64,000 bases of DNA from Ptychodera flava. Taxonomy: Eukaryota > Hemichordata > Enteropneusta > Ptychoderidae. The translations under genes and the position numbers were made by a program. The notes below the pieces were generated by a model. The model searched no databases and was not told the DNA's origin. It saw only the letters and a program-made list of their open reading frames with translations. Below are positions 55,380 through 64,000 of this stretch, piece by piece. Within the stretch, counting starts at the first letter, position 1. Each line of letters begins with the position of its first letter. Location: assembly GCF_041260155.1 (NCBI RefSeq), contig NC_091938.1:14995719-15059718 (forward strand). The letters run 5' to 3'.

Positions 55380-55810
55380 CCCAGGCCAGAGTCTTTGCAG
55401 TGACTTCGACACGTGACAGCACTATACAACATGTGACTCTGTCCCATTACGAATGAGTAGGCCAGGGGACTTTGACACATGTCAACACTACAAAGTGTGA
55501 CCTTATCTCATTACGAAGCACTAGGCCAGGGAACTTTGACACATGTTAACAGTATAGAGTGTGACCATGTCCCATTACGAAGCATTACGCCAGTGGACTT
55601 TGACACGTGTCAACATTACAACGTGTGACCTTGTCTCATTACGGAGAGTTGGCCAGGGAACTTTGACACATGTCAACACTACAACGTGTGACTTTGTCAA
55701 ACTACGAAACACTAGGCCAGGGGACTTTGACATATGTCAACACTACAACATGTGACCATGTCTCACAACGAAGGAATAGGTCAGTGCCTTTGACACGTGT
55801 CGACACTCTT
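55380..55810. repeat. Minisatellite, unit about 63 bp
   Basis: About seven units with GGACTTTGACACATGTCAAC, TGTGACC.TGTC and CATTACGAA words. GGACTTTGAC or GGAACTTTGAC recurs at steps of 63-64 bp (about 55467, 55530, 55594, 55658 and 55721). Confidence 0.9.
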
Positions 55811-57546
55811 AAGCCTTCCTTATTTCCCAACACTTATGCCTTGCCCTGTTTCGTTCGGTAGAGTGGCCCCTCTTATCCGTTTTCCAATGACCTGACTTTC
55901 GCACTGAAAATTTTGAACAAAATTCTCCCGAAATAGCGAAAGGGGGAAGCAAAGCAGGCAAACTCGCATTGACAGATCTAATGTAAAAAACAGTCCTCGC
56001 ATAAGGTTTAAGGCAAAATGAAATCCTAGATCTTAAAGTAAACGATTTTTCACAGATTTTCTGTTTGCCAAGTGTTTTACATTGAATATATCACAAACAC
56101 AGCCACAACTTTTGTGACCAGAAATTTCCAAAGTAATTCAGAAGGAGTTTCAGGTGTCAAACGCATCTCTTAGAGCAAAAGATGATATTTATTCTTGCAT
56201 CACATGCTTGGGACACAATTCATCTCCTCATTGTTGCTTGGGGAATACGTTTACAAATGTTTACCTTTGTGTGGAAAACCTACCTTCTACCAAGATGAAC
56301 CAAAGGAGTTGACACAATGAAGGTTATTAAATTGTCATAAGTAAACTTGAATTTATTCCGAAAACTTTAATTCAGAATTATTATACTAAATTGTCACATC
56401 ACCTGATAATACAGTCTGGTTTGCGCGCTATTGGGAAGGTCACATTTAAAGCTAACGGTATTCATTACAAATCTTTGGCAGTATTCAGCATTGAATAAAA
56501 GCAACTGGCTATCAAAGATTTCCAAGAGCTCCAGCTATTTTGTTGAATTGAAGCCGCTCCTATTTGAATGTCTGCCGGACATTTATCAGTTATCTTAAGA
56601 CCGTCCCAATAGCATTCGCGATAGGAAAAGAAAGTTTTACTTTTAAAGTTACAAAATTCTGGCAATCCCACCAGAAAGATTGAATGAGAAAGGAATCATT
56701 AAAGCACATAAAAACAAAACATCATCAATAATAATGCTGGTCCCGTTTAATAAAATTCCGTAAATGTCGGAAATATCTGATTCAAAACAGACTTCTATGT
56801 TGAATGTATATACTGCAAACAAAGCGCAAAATTCAATCAACATGTTCGTAACCCCCATGCCAAGCCTTATTCATAGAAATTCGCCTGAAACCCGCATAGT
56901 ACTTCATCATTGAATGCGACTTAAGGTATACAACAACATTAGACACAAATTTATCGCTATTATTGTAATGATAGATTCTTGTTCAAAATTTCTAAAAGCA
57001 ATTTATTCTCGTTTGTCTTGTCTCGCCCTCAGTGGCTTTCTTCGTGAGTTACAAATCCTTGCGTCAATGACACTTGGACAGCTTTGTAAGTAGTACGACA
57101 GTGGCACGTTACATTCTTAGTTGGTGATTTGATTTGAATCATAGGTTTTCTAGATTAATTTACCAATTACGATTTTCTCTGGAATACGACTCAAGAGTTA
57201 CGCACTAAATACTCACGGCTCGCCGCGGCCGGTATCAAGAGTGACGTGCAAGGGAGGGCGGTGTGGACATGTAGGAAATATCACAGTGTTCTCACCCACC
57301 GTACCGCACTGCACCCAGGCTACGCGCTGGCCGATATCGCCAGTAGTGCCTAACTCACCCGCTGATGATTTTTAAACACCAGAGTGTGTATATGTATATA
57401 TCAGAGATAATCCTTGCTCAAGGAAATTATGTCAAAACCTATGAATCAGATTAGATTACCGTCCCTGAGACGTAACATGCACCAGTGCAATGGCAAATGC
57501 TTGCAAAATTTCACAGGTCCATCCCTATCTGATGAAACTTTTAAGT
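55811..57546. other. 3' flank of the sialyltransferase gene; no other gene seen
   Basis: Mostly AT-rich with a GC-richer patch at about 57215-57345. No further exons recognised. Confidence 0.5.
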
Positions 57547-57797
57547 TCAACTTCTCGGTTTTTTCTTTCGTTTCTCTTTGATGCTCGGGGTAAAATGACT
57601 GACAATATGGCTCCGCTGCAGCGACTGCCAAAGTGTCCACTCGTTGATAAAATTGTGCTTACGTTGTGATTTTCGGTTCGTTATTTTGGATATATTCACG
57701 CTGTCATAGTAGTGGACAAATGAACTGTTTGATACGCCAAACCCGAACAATTTTATTTCATCGCACACATGTAGGGCTACTGCCGCAGTGAGTGCAC
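57547..57797 (-). CDS. ST6GALNAC-like: Sialyltransferase last exon (motifs S, III, VS)
   Basis: Acceptor TTTTTTCAG. Encodes ALTAAVALHVCDEIKLFGFG, then SFVHYYD and KHNFINEWTLWQSLQ, ending in a basic tail and TGA. The histidine of HYYD and the His and Glu of motif VS are all present, so the catalytic end looks intact. Confidence 0.8.
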
Positions 57798-60700
57798 CTG
57801 AAAAAAGAATAGACAATAGTAATCAAAAATCAATGATTTCGTGGAACAGGTCAGTTTAGAATAATATTACTGGCTTAGGATATCCGAAAGCGATGATCGG
57901 CGTGCACAAGTCATCAAGGCTGCCCTTCATTTCACCTCTACCATAAAAATTGCGGATTTACTTGAGTAACTTTTCAACTTAATCGATTGCAGAACTCGAA
58001 TTTACTGAAAAAATATCGAAAGTGGGTCTGTGATGTACGCAGATTGAATCTCCGCCGCAGTTCGAATGCGCTAATTATCTGATTGTCGACGTCGGTGCAA
58101 AGAATTGTAGGAAATACACGCCGACAAGAACTCTGACTACGAGGGCGTCATCGCACACCACATTCTCCTTGCATGCAATGTGCGATGACGCCCTCACTTA
58201 GACGCTTGCGGCTTTCCTCGCGGAAACTACTTTATTTTATAGTCTTAATTTTGCATAAATGTAAATGATCAGTCTGGAACTGATGAACAATTCGAATGAG
58301 CGATACAAATTGTGAGAAAACAAACAAGTAAACTATTCCTCCAATGATGAAAGATAGTTCTTGCCGTTGACAGGAACCCTATAGCCATAAACACTTCATC
58401 ACCATGGACACGTCGTTCGTTATCAACACTACAATTTCAAAGACCCGATGTAATGTCTGTACTTCATGCACAATCGTTCAGGTTAAGGTTCTCAAGATAG
58501 CACTTTCAGCACTAAGAAAAGATTACATAATAACACATTTTTGGCATTAAAAGGCCCTTCTCACCTGTTGATGGGAAACGTCCCTTTCCATTGAGAAAAC
58601 GCACCTTGAAGTATCTGATAAAATCTGGATGTAGTATTCTTACCAGTCTTGGATTGAGTAGTGAGCCGTCGCTGATATTGGCCGGTGGTTTGAGAAAATG
58701 AAACAGACAACCTGTAACCCTGATATGGTAATCTTACTTACCTAAATTAAGGTATTATGGTTTTGATCCATGCAGAAAAGGGATATTGAAACTAGATTTT
58801 CAATTGAGAGAAACATCATCGTTACGTGAGGACCCGATAAGCACATCTTAAGGTTTCGCTGTAGCTTCAAAGGAACAGCTGAGCATTCATTTTTCTCCAA
58901 CTCCATAAAAATGGGAGAAGTCGTCAAGCAGTGATCATATACGTTAACCTATCAGTGCGTGTCAAGTTAGCTACTCTGACATATTGTAAAGTGCCATCCC
59001 TATCCTATGCACGTATCTCGAAAGTATGGCCGGAATAATTTGCTTATAGACATGCATATTCGGGACTTCACAGGCAAAACCGTTTTTATTTCATAAGTCG
59101 TTGATTATAGAAATAACGGGCGACGCGCTGACCATTAACGTTTATTTATTGGCAAGAGCGAGAGGAAAGCCAAAAATAAACGGGTGAGGCTTGCCGAGCC
59201 CGTTAATTTTGGATTTCCTCTCGCCCGCGCTCATAAATAAACGTTATGGTCAGCGCGGAGTCTGTTATTTCAATGATATTATCTACGAACACCCAAAACC
59301 GTCAAAATTTACGGAAATTTCCCATGCGAACGACAATGGGGCCCCAGAACTTGTCGGTGAGTAGCGCACACGCTGTAAAAAAACTTTGCAAATGCGGAGA
59401 TTTTTTTCAGAAAAGTGACTAAACTTGGCCCACAAGTGTTCCATTTTATTTTGTGATTGATTATGATCTTTGTACAAATGCAATTTACGTTTTAGCCGAA
59501 AAGTTACGATATTTATGATATTATTCATATTTACGGGCACATAAACAAACCATTATTGCGTATTTGTGGTCGGTCACATGGTTCAGCTCGACCAATTTAA
59601 ATGCAACAGACAGGGCAATATAATTATGGTTACATAATTTCACTTATACGTCGCTCTCGACCAGAAAATACTTTCTGGGAGAATTTATACTAGTGGTTAG
59701 AATTTTGCACACACTTTTAAAAAAGCAAAAGAAAATTACTCACGATTTCGGTTTAGAAGCCATGCTACCGTTTACTAACTCCTCTAGCCAGGAAACGACG
59801 AATGGCGAAGACATATGGGTTATGAAGTAAACATTCTGAATAGAACAATCGACAAAATCGAGGAACGTTATTTAAGGTCGAACAAAAAAGATTGTGCTGT
59901 TCCGATAACCCGACCTACCCTATTTTTTACCTGCCGACCCTAAATTTTTGAGCTACGTAAACACGGAAGTAAAAAAAGAAAGAAAAAACCGTAAAATCAC
60001 GCATTTGTTACTCCGTATTTAATTTTTGCTTAAACGAGGATGTCGTTTATGTTTTTTCCTTTTGTATGATACATTTCTCTTGAAAATGTTGTGGCCAGTG
60101 TTTGATCCTGCTGACCTACCCACCTTATTTTTGAAAACCATGTTATCGGAAGAGCACAATTTATTTTGTTTTGGCCTTAGTATAGTTCGAGCAGCATAAC
60201 AAGTCTTCAACCGAAGTCTAGAGTGGACCGAACTAAAACTACACAGCTCTGTCATTTTTTTTCTTCAAGGTAGTATATGCGCCAATTGAAAGTCGAAGAC
60301 TTTAACTTTTGCTCAAATTTTCCGTAAGGAATCTTTCAACCATTAACTTTCAAAATCAAGAATAAAAATCGGGGTCACCGAGCAAATTTATGTACTAGAG
60401 AAACCCAAGATTTGCCGATATTTAAAATTCAAAATGGCCTCCCTCCCTGTGTTAACGCAATGGAGAAAAATAAGATTTTCTATTTTCAAAAACTTAAGTT
60501 ATCCTTACTCTAAGGATTTCAAAATTAGCCACCACAATTGGTAGATCAGAAATGAATTGTAAAGGTTTGAGAGTCAAAACATCTGTCCCAGACGTGCGAA
60601 ATAACAGTTGACTGCTATGTTTTGTGTACTGTTATATTTTGATGGAGTCAAGAGTACATAAAAAGTAGCATCGCCGCTATTTTCGTGACTGCGGGTGAAT

Positions 60701-62502
60701 TGCAGGGATATAGCACGTTTCTGACGAAATTTAATATTCGTTTGTCCTTTTGCAAGTAACAAAATCTTAATTTAAGCTAAATGTAAAATTAAATCTGTCT
60801 TACCGTTATATTTGTTAGCTCTTTAACATACACCGCACGGACAAAAGAGTTGTAGAAATTGGTTTTACTGCCAACGTCTTGTTCAAACCCATGAAGTCGG
60901 ACGGTGTTCACTCTACGAATATACATAAAAGTCAACCACAACTAAGAAATGCGAGTCATCTCTCACTTCCAATAGTTTATAACAAAACTCTGATAATGAT
61001 AAAAGTTTGGATTTCGCAACCAAGTATTCTACAACGCTTACAGGCAAGCCTTGCCACTTCGATGCCTGGTATGCATATGTTTTTTTACACTCACTAAACG
61101 TCCAAGTACAAGGGAATAAATTAAATATCATGTTTCTGTTAGTGTGCCGGACTTTAATTTGGATGTGTGTGAGTCAATAGCCATCTGGTCGTAAAGACAT
61201 TAATTTGCACTCCAGACTGGTGATAGTAATCTCTGTCTCAAGGCTTACAGGTCAGATATATTTCGGTGTCGGTTTTCTGTTGTTTATCCTGTACAAACAA
61301 TCCAGTCATTAAGTTCCTTCCTGTTAATGATATGAAAACATTTAGTGTGTGTAAAAAACATGCATATCAGGCATCGAAGTGGCAAGGCTTGCCTGTAAGC
61401 GCTGTAATTCACACCATGGCTATTTTACGTATAACTAAGGACCGTGTCTTGGTTGCGCTGGAATAGATGAGATTGTGGTCTCATTTTGATGAAAATATCA
61501 TTACTTGAATAGGTAGGTTACGCCTCGGGAACAGATGCTCGGCCTCTCAAATTAGAACGATTTTTTTTTTGTCTACCGCTTGTGGGAGTTTATTTTGAAT
61601 CTTTTGGATTAAGTAAAAATTTTCACCGTGTTAGTTTTAGTGAAAAATTTAACTTCCCCATAGACTGCACACAGATATGGCGGCCATTTTGAATTTCAAA
61701 TGTTGTAAATATTAGGTAGTTTGTTTATCTATTACAAAAATTGGATTTACCGTGCAAATTTTGTAATAGATAAACAAACTATCTAATATTTACAACGTTT
61801 GCACGGTTACCCCTATTTTTATTCGTGTTTTGTTATGAGAATGGATGGAAGATTCGCCGAGGAAAGTTTGAAGAAAAGTTTAAATCTTTCACTATCGATG
61901 CGAATAGTTTGAAGGTTGTATTACGACAATTACGACAATTTGTTGAATTATTTAACTAACCACTGTAAACGATTAGGAGCAATAGATGAATGGCTTCAGA
62001 AATAAACAATAAATCTGACTCATCCCGCGTTCTGTTGCGTTGACATGGTCAAGGAATCAAAAAAGTCCTAGGTGATGTTATAAAGACGTGCATGCTAATG
62101 GATTATCCATATTCATGACTTTACTAGTTTGGCTTTGGTTTGTAATGCTTCTCTTTGAGCCTGACATGTTCAAAAACACCACCTTATAACTAAAACATAG
62201 GACAAACTTAGTCATGTTAAGATGCAGCCACAGAACTTCTTAATACTTACTTTGAAATTATGTTTGACACCCGAAGAAGTGCATGAATTGGGACATACAC
62301 AGTAAGGCGAGAAAAATGTAGAGAAGATAAAATACAACGTACCGGAACACATACTCATAAGAGTCAATCTCGGCTCCAGCTTTTGACCCTAGCAACACTC
62401 CACTGTTTCCCACAACAGCACATCGAGCGCATTTGTCCGGTGATGCTAGTTTTATTATTGGAGTCGTGGAATAATTGTCATTGTTGACCAGACGAATCAG
62501 GC
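57547..62502 (-). CDS. ST6GALNAC-like: ST6GalNAc-like sialyltransferase (GT29), C-terminal part
   Basis: Minus-strand join 62502-62343, 60912-60804, 60720-60630 (tentative), 58711-58565 and 57797-57547; all phases agree. Sialyltransferases are Golgi type II membrane enzymes moving sialic acid from CMP-Neu5Ac to glycans. Motif L is CARCAVVGNSGVLLGSKAG..EID..EYVFR, continuing GFEQDVGSKTNFY in the second exon. Motif S starts RILHPDFIRYFKVRFL and crosses an intron at PST-G-ALTAAVALHVCDEI. Motif III is HYYD and motif VS is HNFINE. The GSK.G.EID spacing and DVGSKT.FY resemble ST6GalNAc I/II more than ST3 or ST8 enzymes. A basic KEKRKKKPRS tail ends at TGA. The cytosolic tail, anchor and stem are missing here and may lie beyond the right edge. 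Introns hold two family A MITEs and several inverted repeats. Confidence 0.8.
58141..58195. repeat. 17 bp perfect inverted repeat with TGACG cores
   Basis: GAGGGCGTCATCGCACA at 58141-58157 and its exact complement at 58179-58195. Each arm holds a CRE-type half site (TGACG or CGTCA). It lies in a sialyltransferase intron. Confidence 0.85.
58565..58711 (-). CDS. ST6GALNAC-like: Sialyltransferase exon with first half of motif S
   Basis: Donor GTGAGA after ACAG, so the Gly of PSTG is split with the next exon. Contains SLLNPRLVRILHPDF, IRYFKVRFLNG and FPST, matching the HPDF.RY...RFL...PSTG layout of ST6GalNAc enzymes. Acceptor TTACAG at 58712-58713 fits the phase; an alternative at 58720-58721 is possible. 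Confidence 0.76.
59110..59271. mobile_element. Foldback palindrome, about 160 bp
   Basis: GAAATAACGGGCGACGCGCT on the left and GTCAGCGCGG...GTTATTTC on the right fold over almost the full length, leaving a loop of about 14 nt (TGAGGCTTGCCGAG). Inner arms share AATAAACG and CTCTCGC words. Typical of a small hairpin MITE. Confidence 0.78.
59885..60170. mobile_element. Short inverted-repeat element (MITE-like)
   Basis: GATTGTGCTGTTCCGATAAC near the left end and its complement with GTTATCGGAAGAGCACAATT near the right end, with related GACCTAC.C.TATTTTT words inside both. Small, no coding, class not assigned. Confidence 0.5.
60252..60600 (-). mobile_element. MITE family A, copy 5
   Basis: Begins AAGGTAGTATATGCGCC and contains ATTCAAAATGGCCTCCCTCC and TTGAGAGTCAAAACATCTG. 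It lies in a sialyltransferase intron, about 30 bp beyond the tentative middle exon. Confidence 0.75.
60630..60720 (-). CDS. ST6GALNAC-like: Sialyltransferase middle exon (tentative)
   Basis: Acceptor AATTTCGTCAG, donor GTACAC. Encodes KRAISLQFTRSHENSGDATF then YVLLTPSKYN, a plausible match to the variable region before motif S. Its phases (0 in, 1 out) join both neighbours correctly. The intron before it would be only 83 bp, so this exon is less sure than the others. Confidence 0.42.
60804..60912 (-). CDS. ST6GALNAC-like: Sialyltransferase exon following motif L
   Basis: Acceptor ATATTCGTAG, first base completes the Arg codon of VFR; donor GTAAGA. Encodes VNTVRLHGFEQDVGSKTN and FYNSFVRAV. 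DVG.KT.FY is diagnostic for GT29 just after motif L. Too short to stand out as an open frame. Confidence 0.75.
61016..61412. repeat. Inverted repeat, arms about 75 bp
   Basis: The left arm (61016-61100) and right arm (about 61335-61412) share CATCGAAGTGGCAAGGCTTG in opposite orientation, so both strands show a short QASKWQGLPVS frame. The loop is about 235 bp. It may be a foldback element; no target copy is clear. Confidence 0.72.
61507..61918 (+). mobile_element. MITE family A, copy 6
   Basis: Shares GGCGGCCATTTTGAATTTCA, CGCCTCGGGAACAGATGCTC and the closing GAGGAAAGTTTGAA block with the family. It is longer than the others because it contains an internal inverted duplication (61702-61796). 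It lies in a sialyltransferase intron. Confidence 0.72.
61702..61796. repeat. 38 bp-arm hairpin inside MITE copy 6
   Basis: Arms 61702-61739 and 61759-61796 match at 37 of 38 positions around a 19 nt loop. Other copies of the family have this segment only once, so one arm is a local inverted duplication. Confidence 0.92.
62343..62502 (-). CDS. ST6GALNAC-like: Sialyltransferase exon with motif L
   Basis: Acceptor TGTGTTGCAAG, donor GTACGT after TTCCG (phase 2). Contains KCARCAVVGNSGVLLGS and EIDSYEYVF. The open frame runs upstream to 62602, but that part enters a 27 bp inverted repeat and has no family match, so I start the exon at the acceptor. Confidence 0.78.
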
Positions 62503-62570
62503 CTTGCAACACAGGATGAGGGCAAAACATGAATGTACGCAAAGCATTATTTAGACCGCAGGAGCTTGCA

Positions 62571-62642
62571 GCGTTGCTTGGATGGTCGATCGAAGGCTTC
62601 ACACTTCAATCTCGGGCCTTCGATCGACTATCCAAGCAACGC
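62571..62642. repeat. 27 bp inverted repeat
   Basis: Arms 62571-62597 and 62616-62642 match at 26 of 27 positions around an 18 nt loop. It lies about 70 bp upstream of the motif L exon on the sialyltransferase strand. Confidence 0.9.
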
Positions 62643-64000
62643 TGGAAGCATAATGTGATTAAGACATTACAGATAGCTAGAAAAGTTCAGTAAAAATACT
62701 TCTTATTTACTCTATCATCTAACGGGTGAAAGCCCAATTACAGTATGAGGTACCCATCACCCGTTACCCAATTTAGCAATCAGAAATGCTGTGCCTTGTC
62801 AGAGTCTCAAACTGTCAATCAAGTGAAAATGAACCCGCTACTCTTGCCATACTATCGTCTCTAACTTAGTATCATAATCCTTTAATCGTATAAAGTCTCT
62901 CTGCCCGCCAAAATTATAATGACGATGACTGTTCTGTCGAGGTGAAAAAATAATGCAAACTAAAGGTACAGGGAAGATCGTCCAAGGCGGACGGTTGTCT
63001 ACATGTTAGTTTAATTTTTGTGTAGCTCACAGAAATTGTACAGATAGCATTTTAGTATAAAAAATCTTTTCAGTGTTCGGATAGAGGTGTCAAATTAGGG
63101 ACTGGTCAGTTTCTTCAGCCTAGGGGGGGGCCGATGGATTCATGGGGGGGGTCACCCTGTTTTTGACTTTGGTGATAGGGGGGGTCACCATGTTTTTGAA
63201 ATGCCCAATAGGGGGGGTCAGTGTGTTTTTGAATTTTGACACAGGCTCATCATTGCCTAAAATGCTAGTGTCAGCCACAAAATTCATCATTCAGTTGTAT
63301 TTTTTGGCGCGCCCTTCGGGCGCGTAACTTTAATAATCAGTCATATTTTTCAGCACGCCCAACTTTAACATATCAAGCATACATACATAAGAGATATCTG
63401 TATGTTCAATATTTTTCAGCGTGCTCTTCAAGCTCATTACTTTAATATATCATACATCTTTCAGCATGCCCTTCAGGTGCATGACTTTAATATACAAGGC
63501 ATATATATCAGAGATATCAGGATGTTTCATATTTTTTGGCGCGCCCTTCTGGCGCCATACTTTAATAAATCAGAGATATCTTGATGTTTGCTAAGTGAAA
63601 GTGTACCATTATGAAATCTGCATTTCATATGAAAAGGATGACAAAGTCCTGATACTTTTCTGTTCTCTCTGTGAGAATTCAGTATGAGAAAGCAACATGT
63701 ACAAATATTTCACAATATATATTTGATACAGTGACTTATTTTGGAGATAGAAAAATGACAAGATATCTTTCCTTCTCATTGATGCAATTATTTTCCTTTG
63801 TTTCATAGGTTTTCTGTAGAAAGATGCTTTTTTATGAACAAAATAACAGTTAAAAAAGGCAGTTTTTGTCATTATTAGCTGTGCTTTTATGGTTTCAATG
63901 TTACACAAGAAAAGGTCCTCTCAGACACTGTACACATCAGCTTTGGCTAAAAAAGCTCTCTATGGCTCCTCAGTAGATTTAATTGGATGGTTAGCAAGTC
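62643..64000. other. Right edge; no exon recognised
   Basis: Upstream side of the sialyltransferase gene. At 63125-63240 G-runs alternate with GTCACC.TGTTTTTGA words. At 63300-63560 a GGCGCGCCCTTC.GGCGC word recurs with ACTTTAATA..TCA; both look like parts of repeats cut by the window edge. Confidence 0.45.

Noticed and set aside
58742-58927. Minus-strand frame ending beside an excellent GTAAGTAAG donor, considered as a sialyltransferase exon
   Set aside because: All three frames have a stop before the donor, and no GT29 motif is present.
61266-61466. QASKWQGLPVS frames on both strands considered as sialyltransferase exons
   Set aside because: They are the two arms of one inverted repeat and have no GT29 motif.

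Overview
The window looks like nuclear DNA of an invertebrate animal, most likely a marine deuterostome (hemichordate- or amphioxus-like). The reasons are AT-rich, intron-split genes with GT-AG borders, a GT29 sialyltransferase, UGA-decoded selenoprotein genes with eukaryotic SECIS elements, long microsatellites and a dense load of small DNA transposons. The species call is inference; nothing bacterial is visible. Three host genes are supported.

The main discovery is a pair of paralogous, four-exon, iodothyronine-deiodinase-like selenoprotein genes on the + strand: copy 1 at 9184-14058 and copy 2 at 47195-50998. The coding exons have the same lengths in both (267, 195, 176 and 259 nt) and predict 298-residue proteins with an in-frame UGA at codon 150. 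In both, the UGA sits in an S-x-S-U-P-P-L-R motif, followed by the deiodinase EAH and QHE..EDR histidine motifs. Each gene has a SECIS-like hairpin in the 3'UTR (14147-14217 and 51631-51694), with paired changes between the two copies. The proteins lack the membrane anchor of vertebrate deiodinases and carry an unfamiliar charged N-terminal region of about 90 residues. They also lack the cysteine that normally lies two residues before selenocysteine.

The right end (57547-62502, minus strand) holds the C-terminal half of an ST6GalNAc-type sialyltransferase, with sialyl motifs L, S, III and VS spread over five short exons. The N-terminal exons were not found and may lie beyond the right edge.

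Most of the rest is mobile DNA and repeats. Four PIF/Harbinger-like MITEs (GGGAGC ends, TAA target copies) carry arrays of about 180 bp in three of the four. One of them is nested inside a second Harbinger-like element and is itself invaded twice. There is a roughly 305-350 bp MITE family in six copies, one abutting the start codon of selenoprotein copy 2. Also present are a mariner-like MITE, a hAT-like element, a short LTR retrotransposon with 720 bp LTRs, Penelope fragments, a decayed Ty3/gypsy relic and a fragment of a Polinton-type DNA polymerase B. Tandem arrays include a ~147 bp POU/homeodomain-site-bearing satellite, a 63 bp minisatellite, a 437 bp tandem duplication and a ~640 bp segmental duplication. 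Long intervals such as 345-9183, 19260-23600 and 43520-46790 show no gene I can support.
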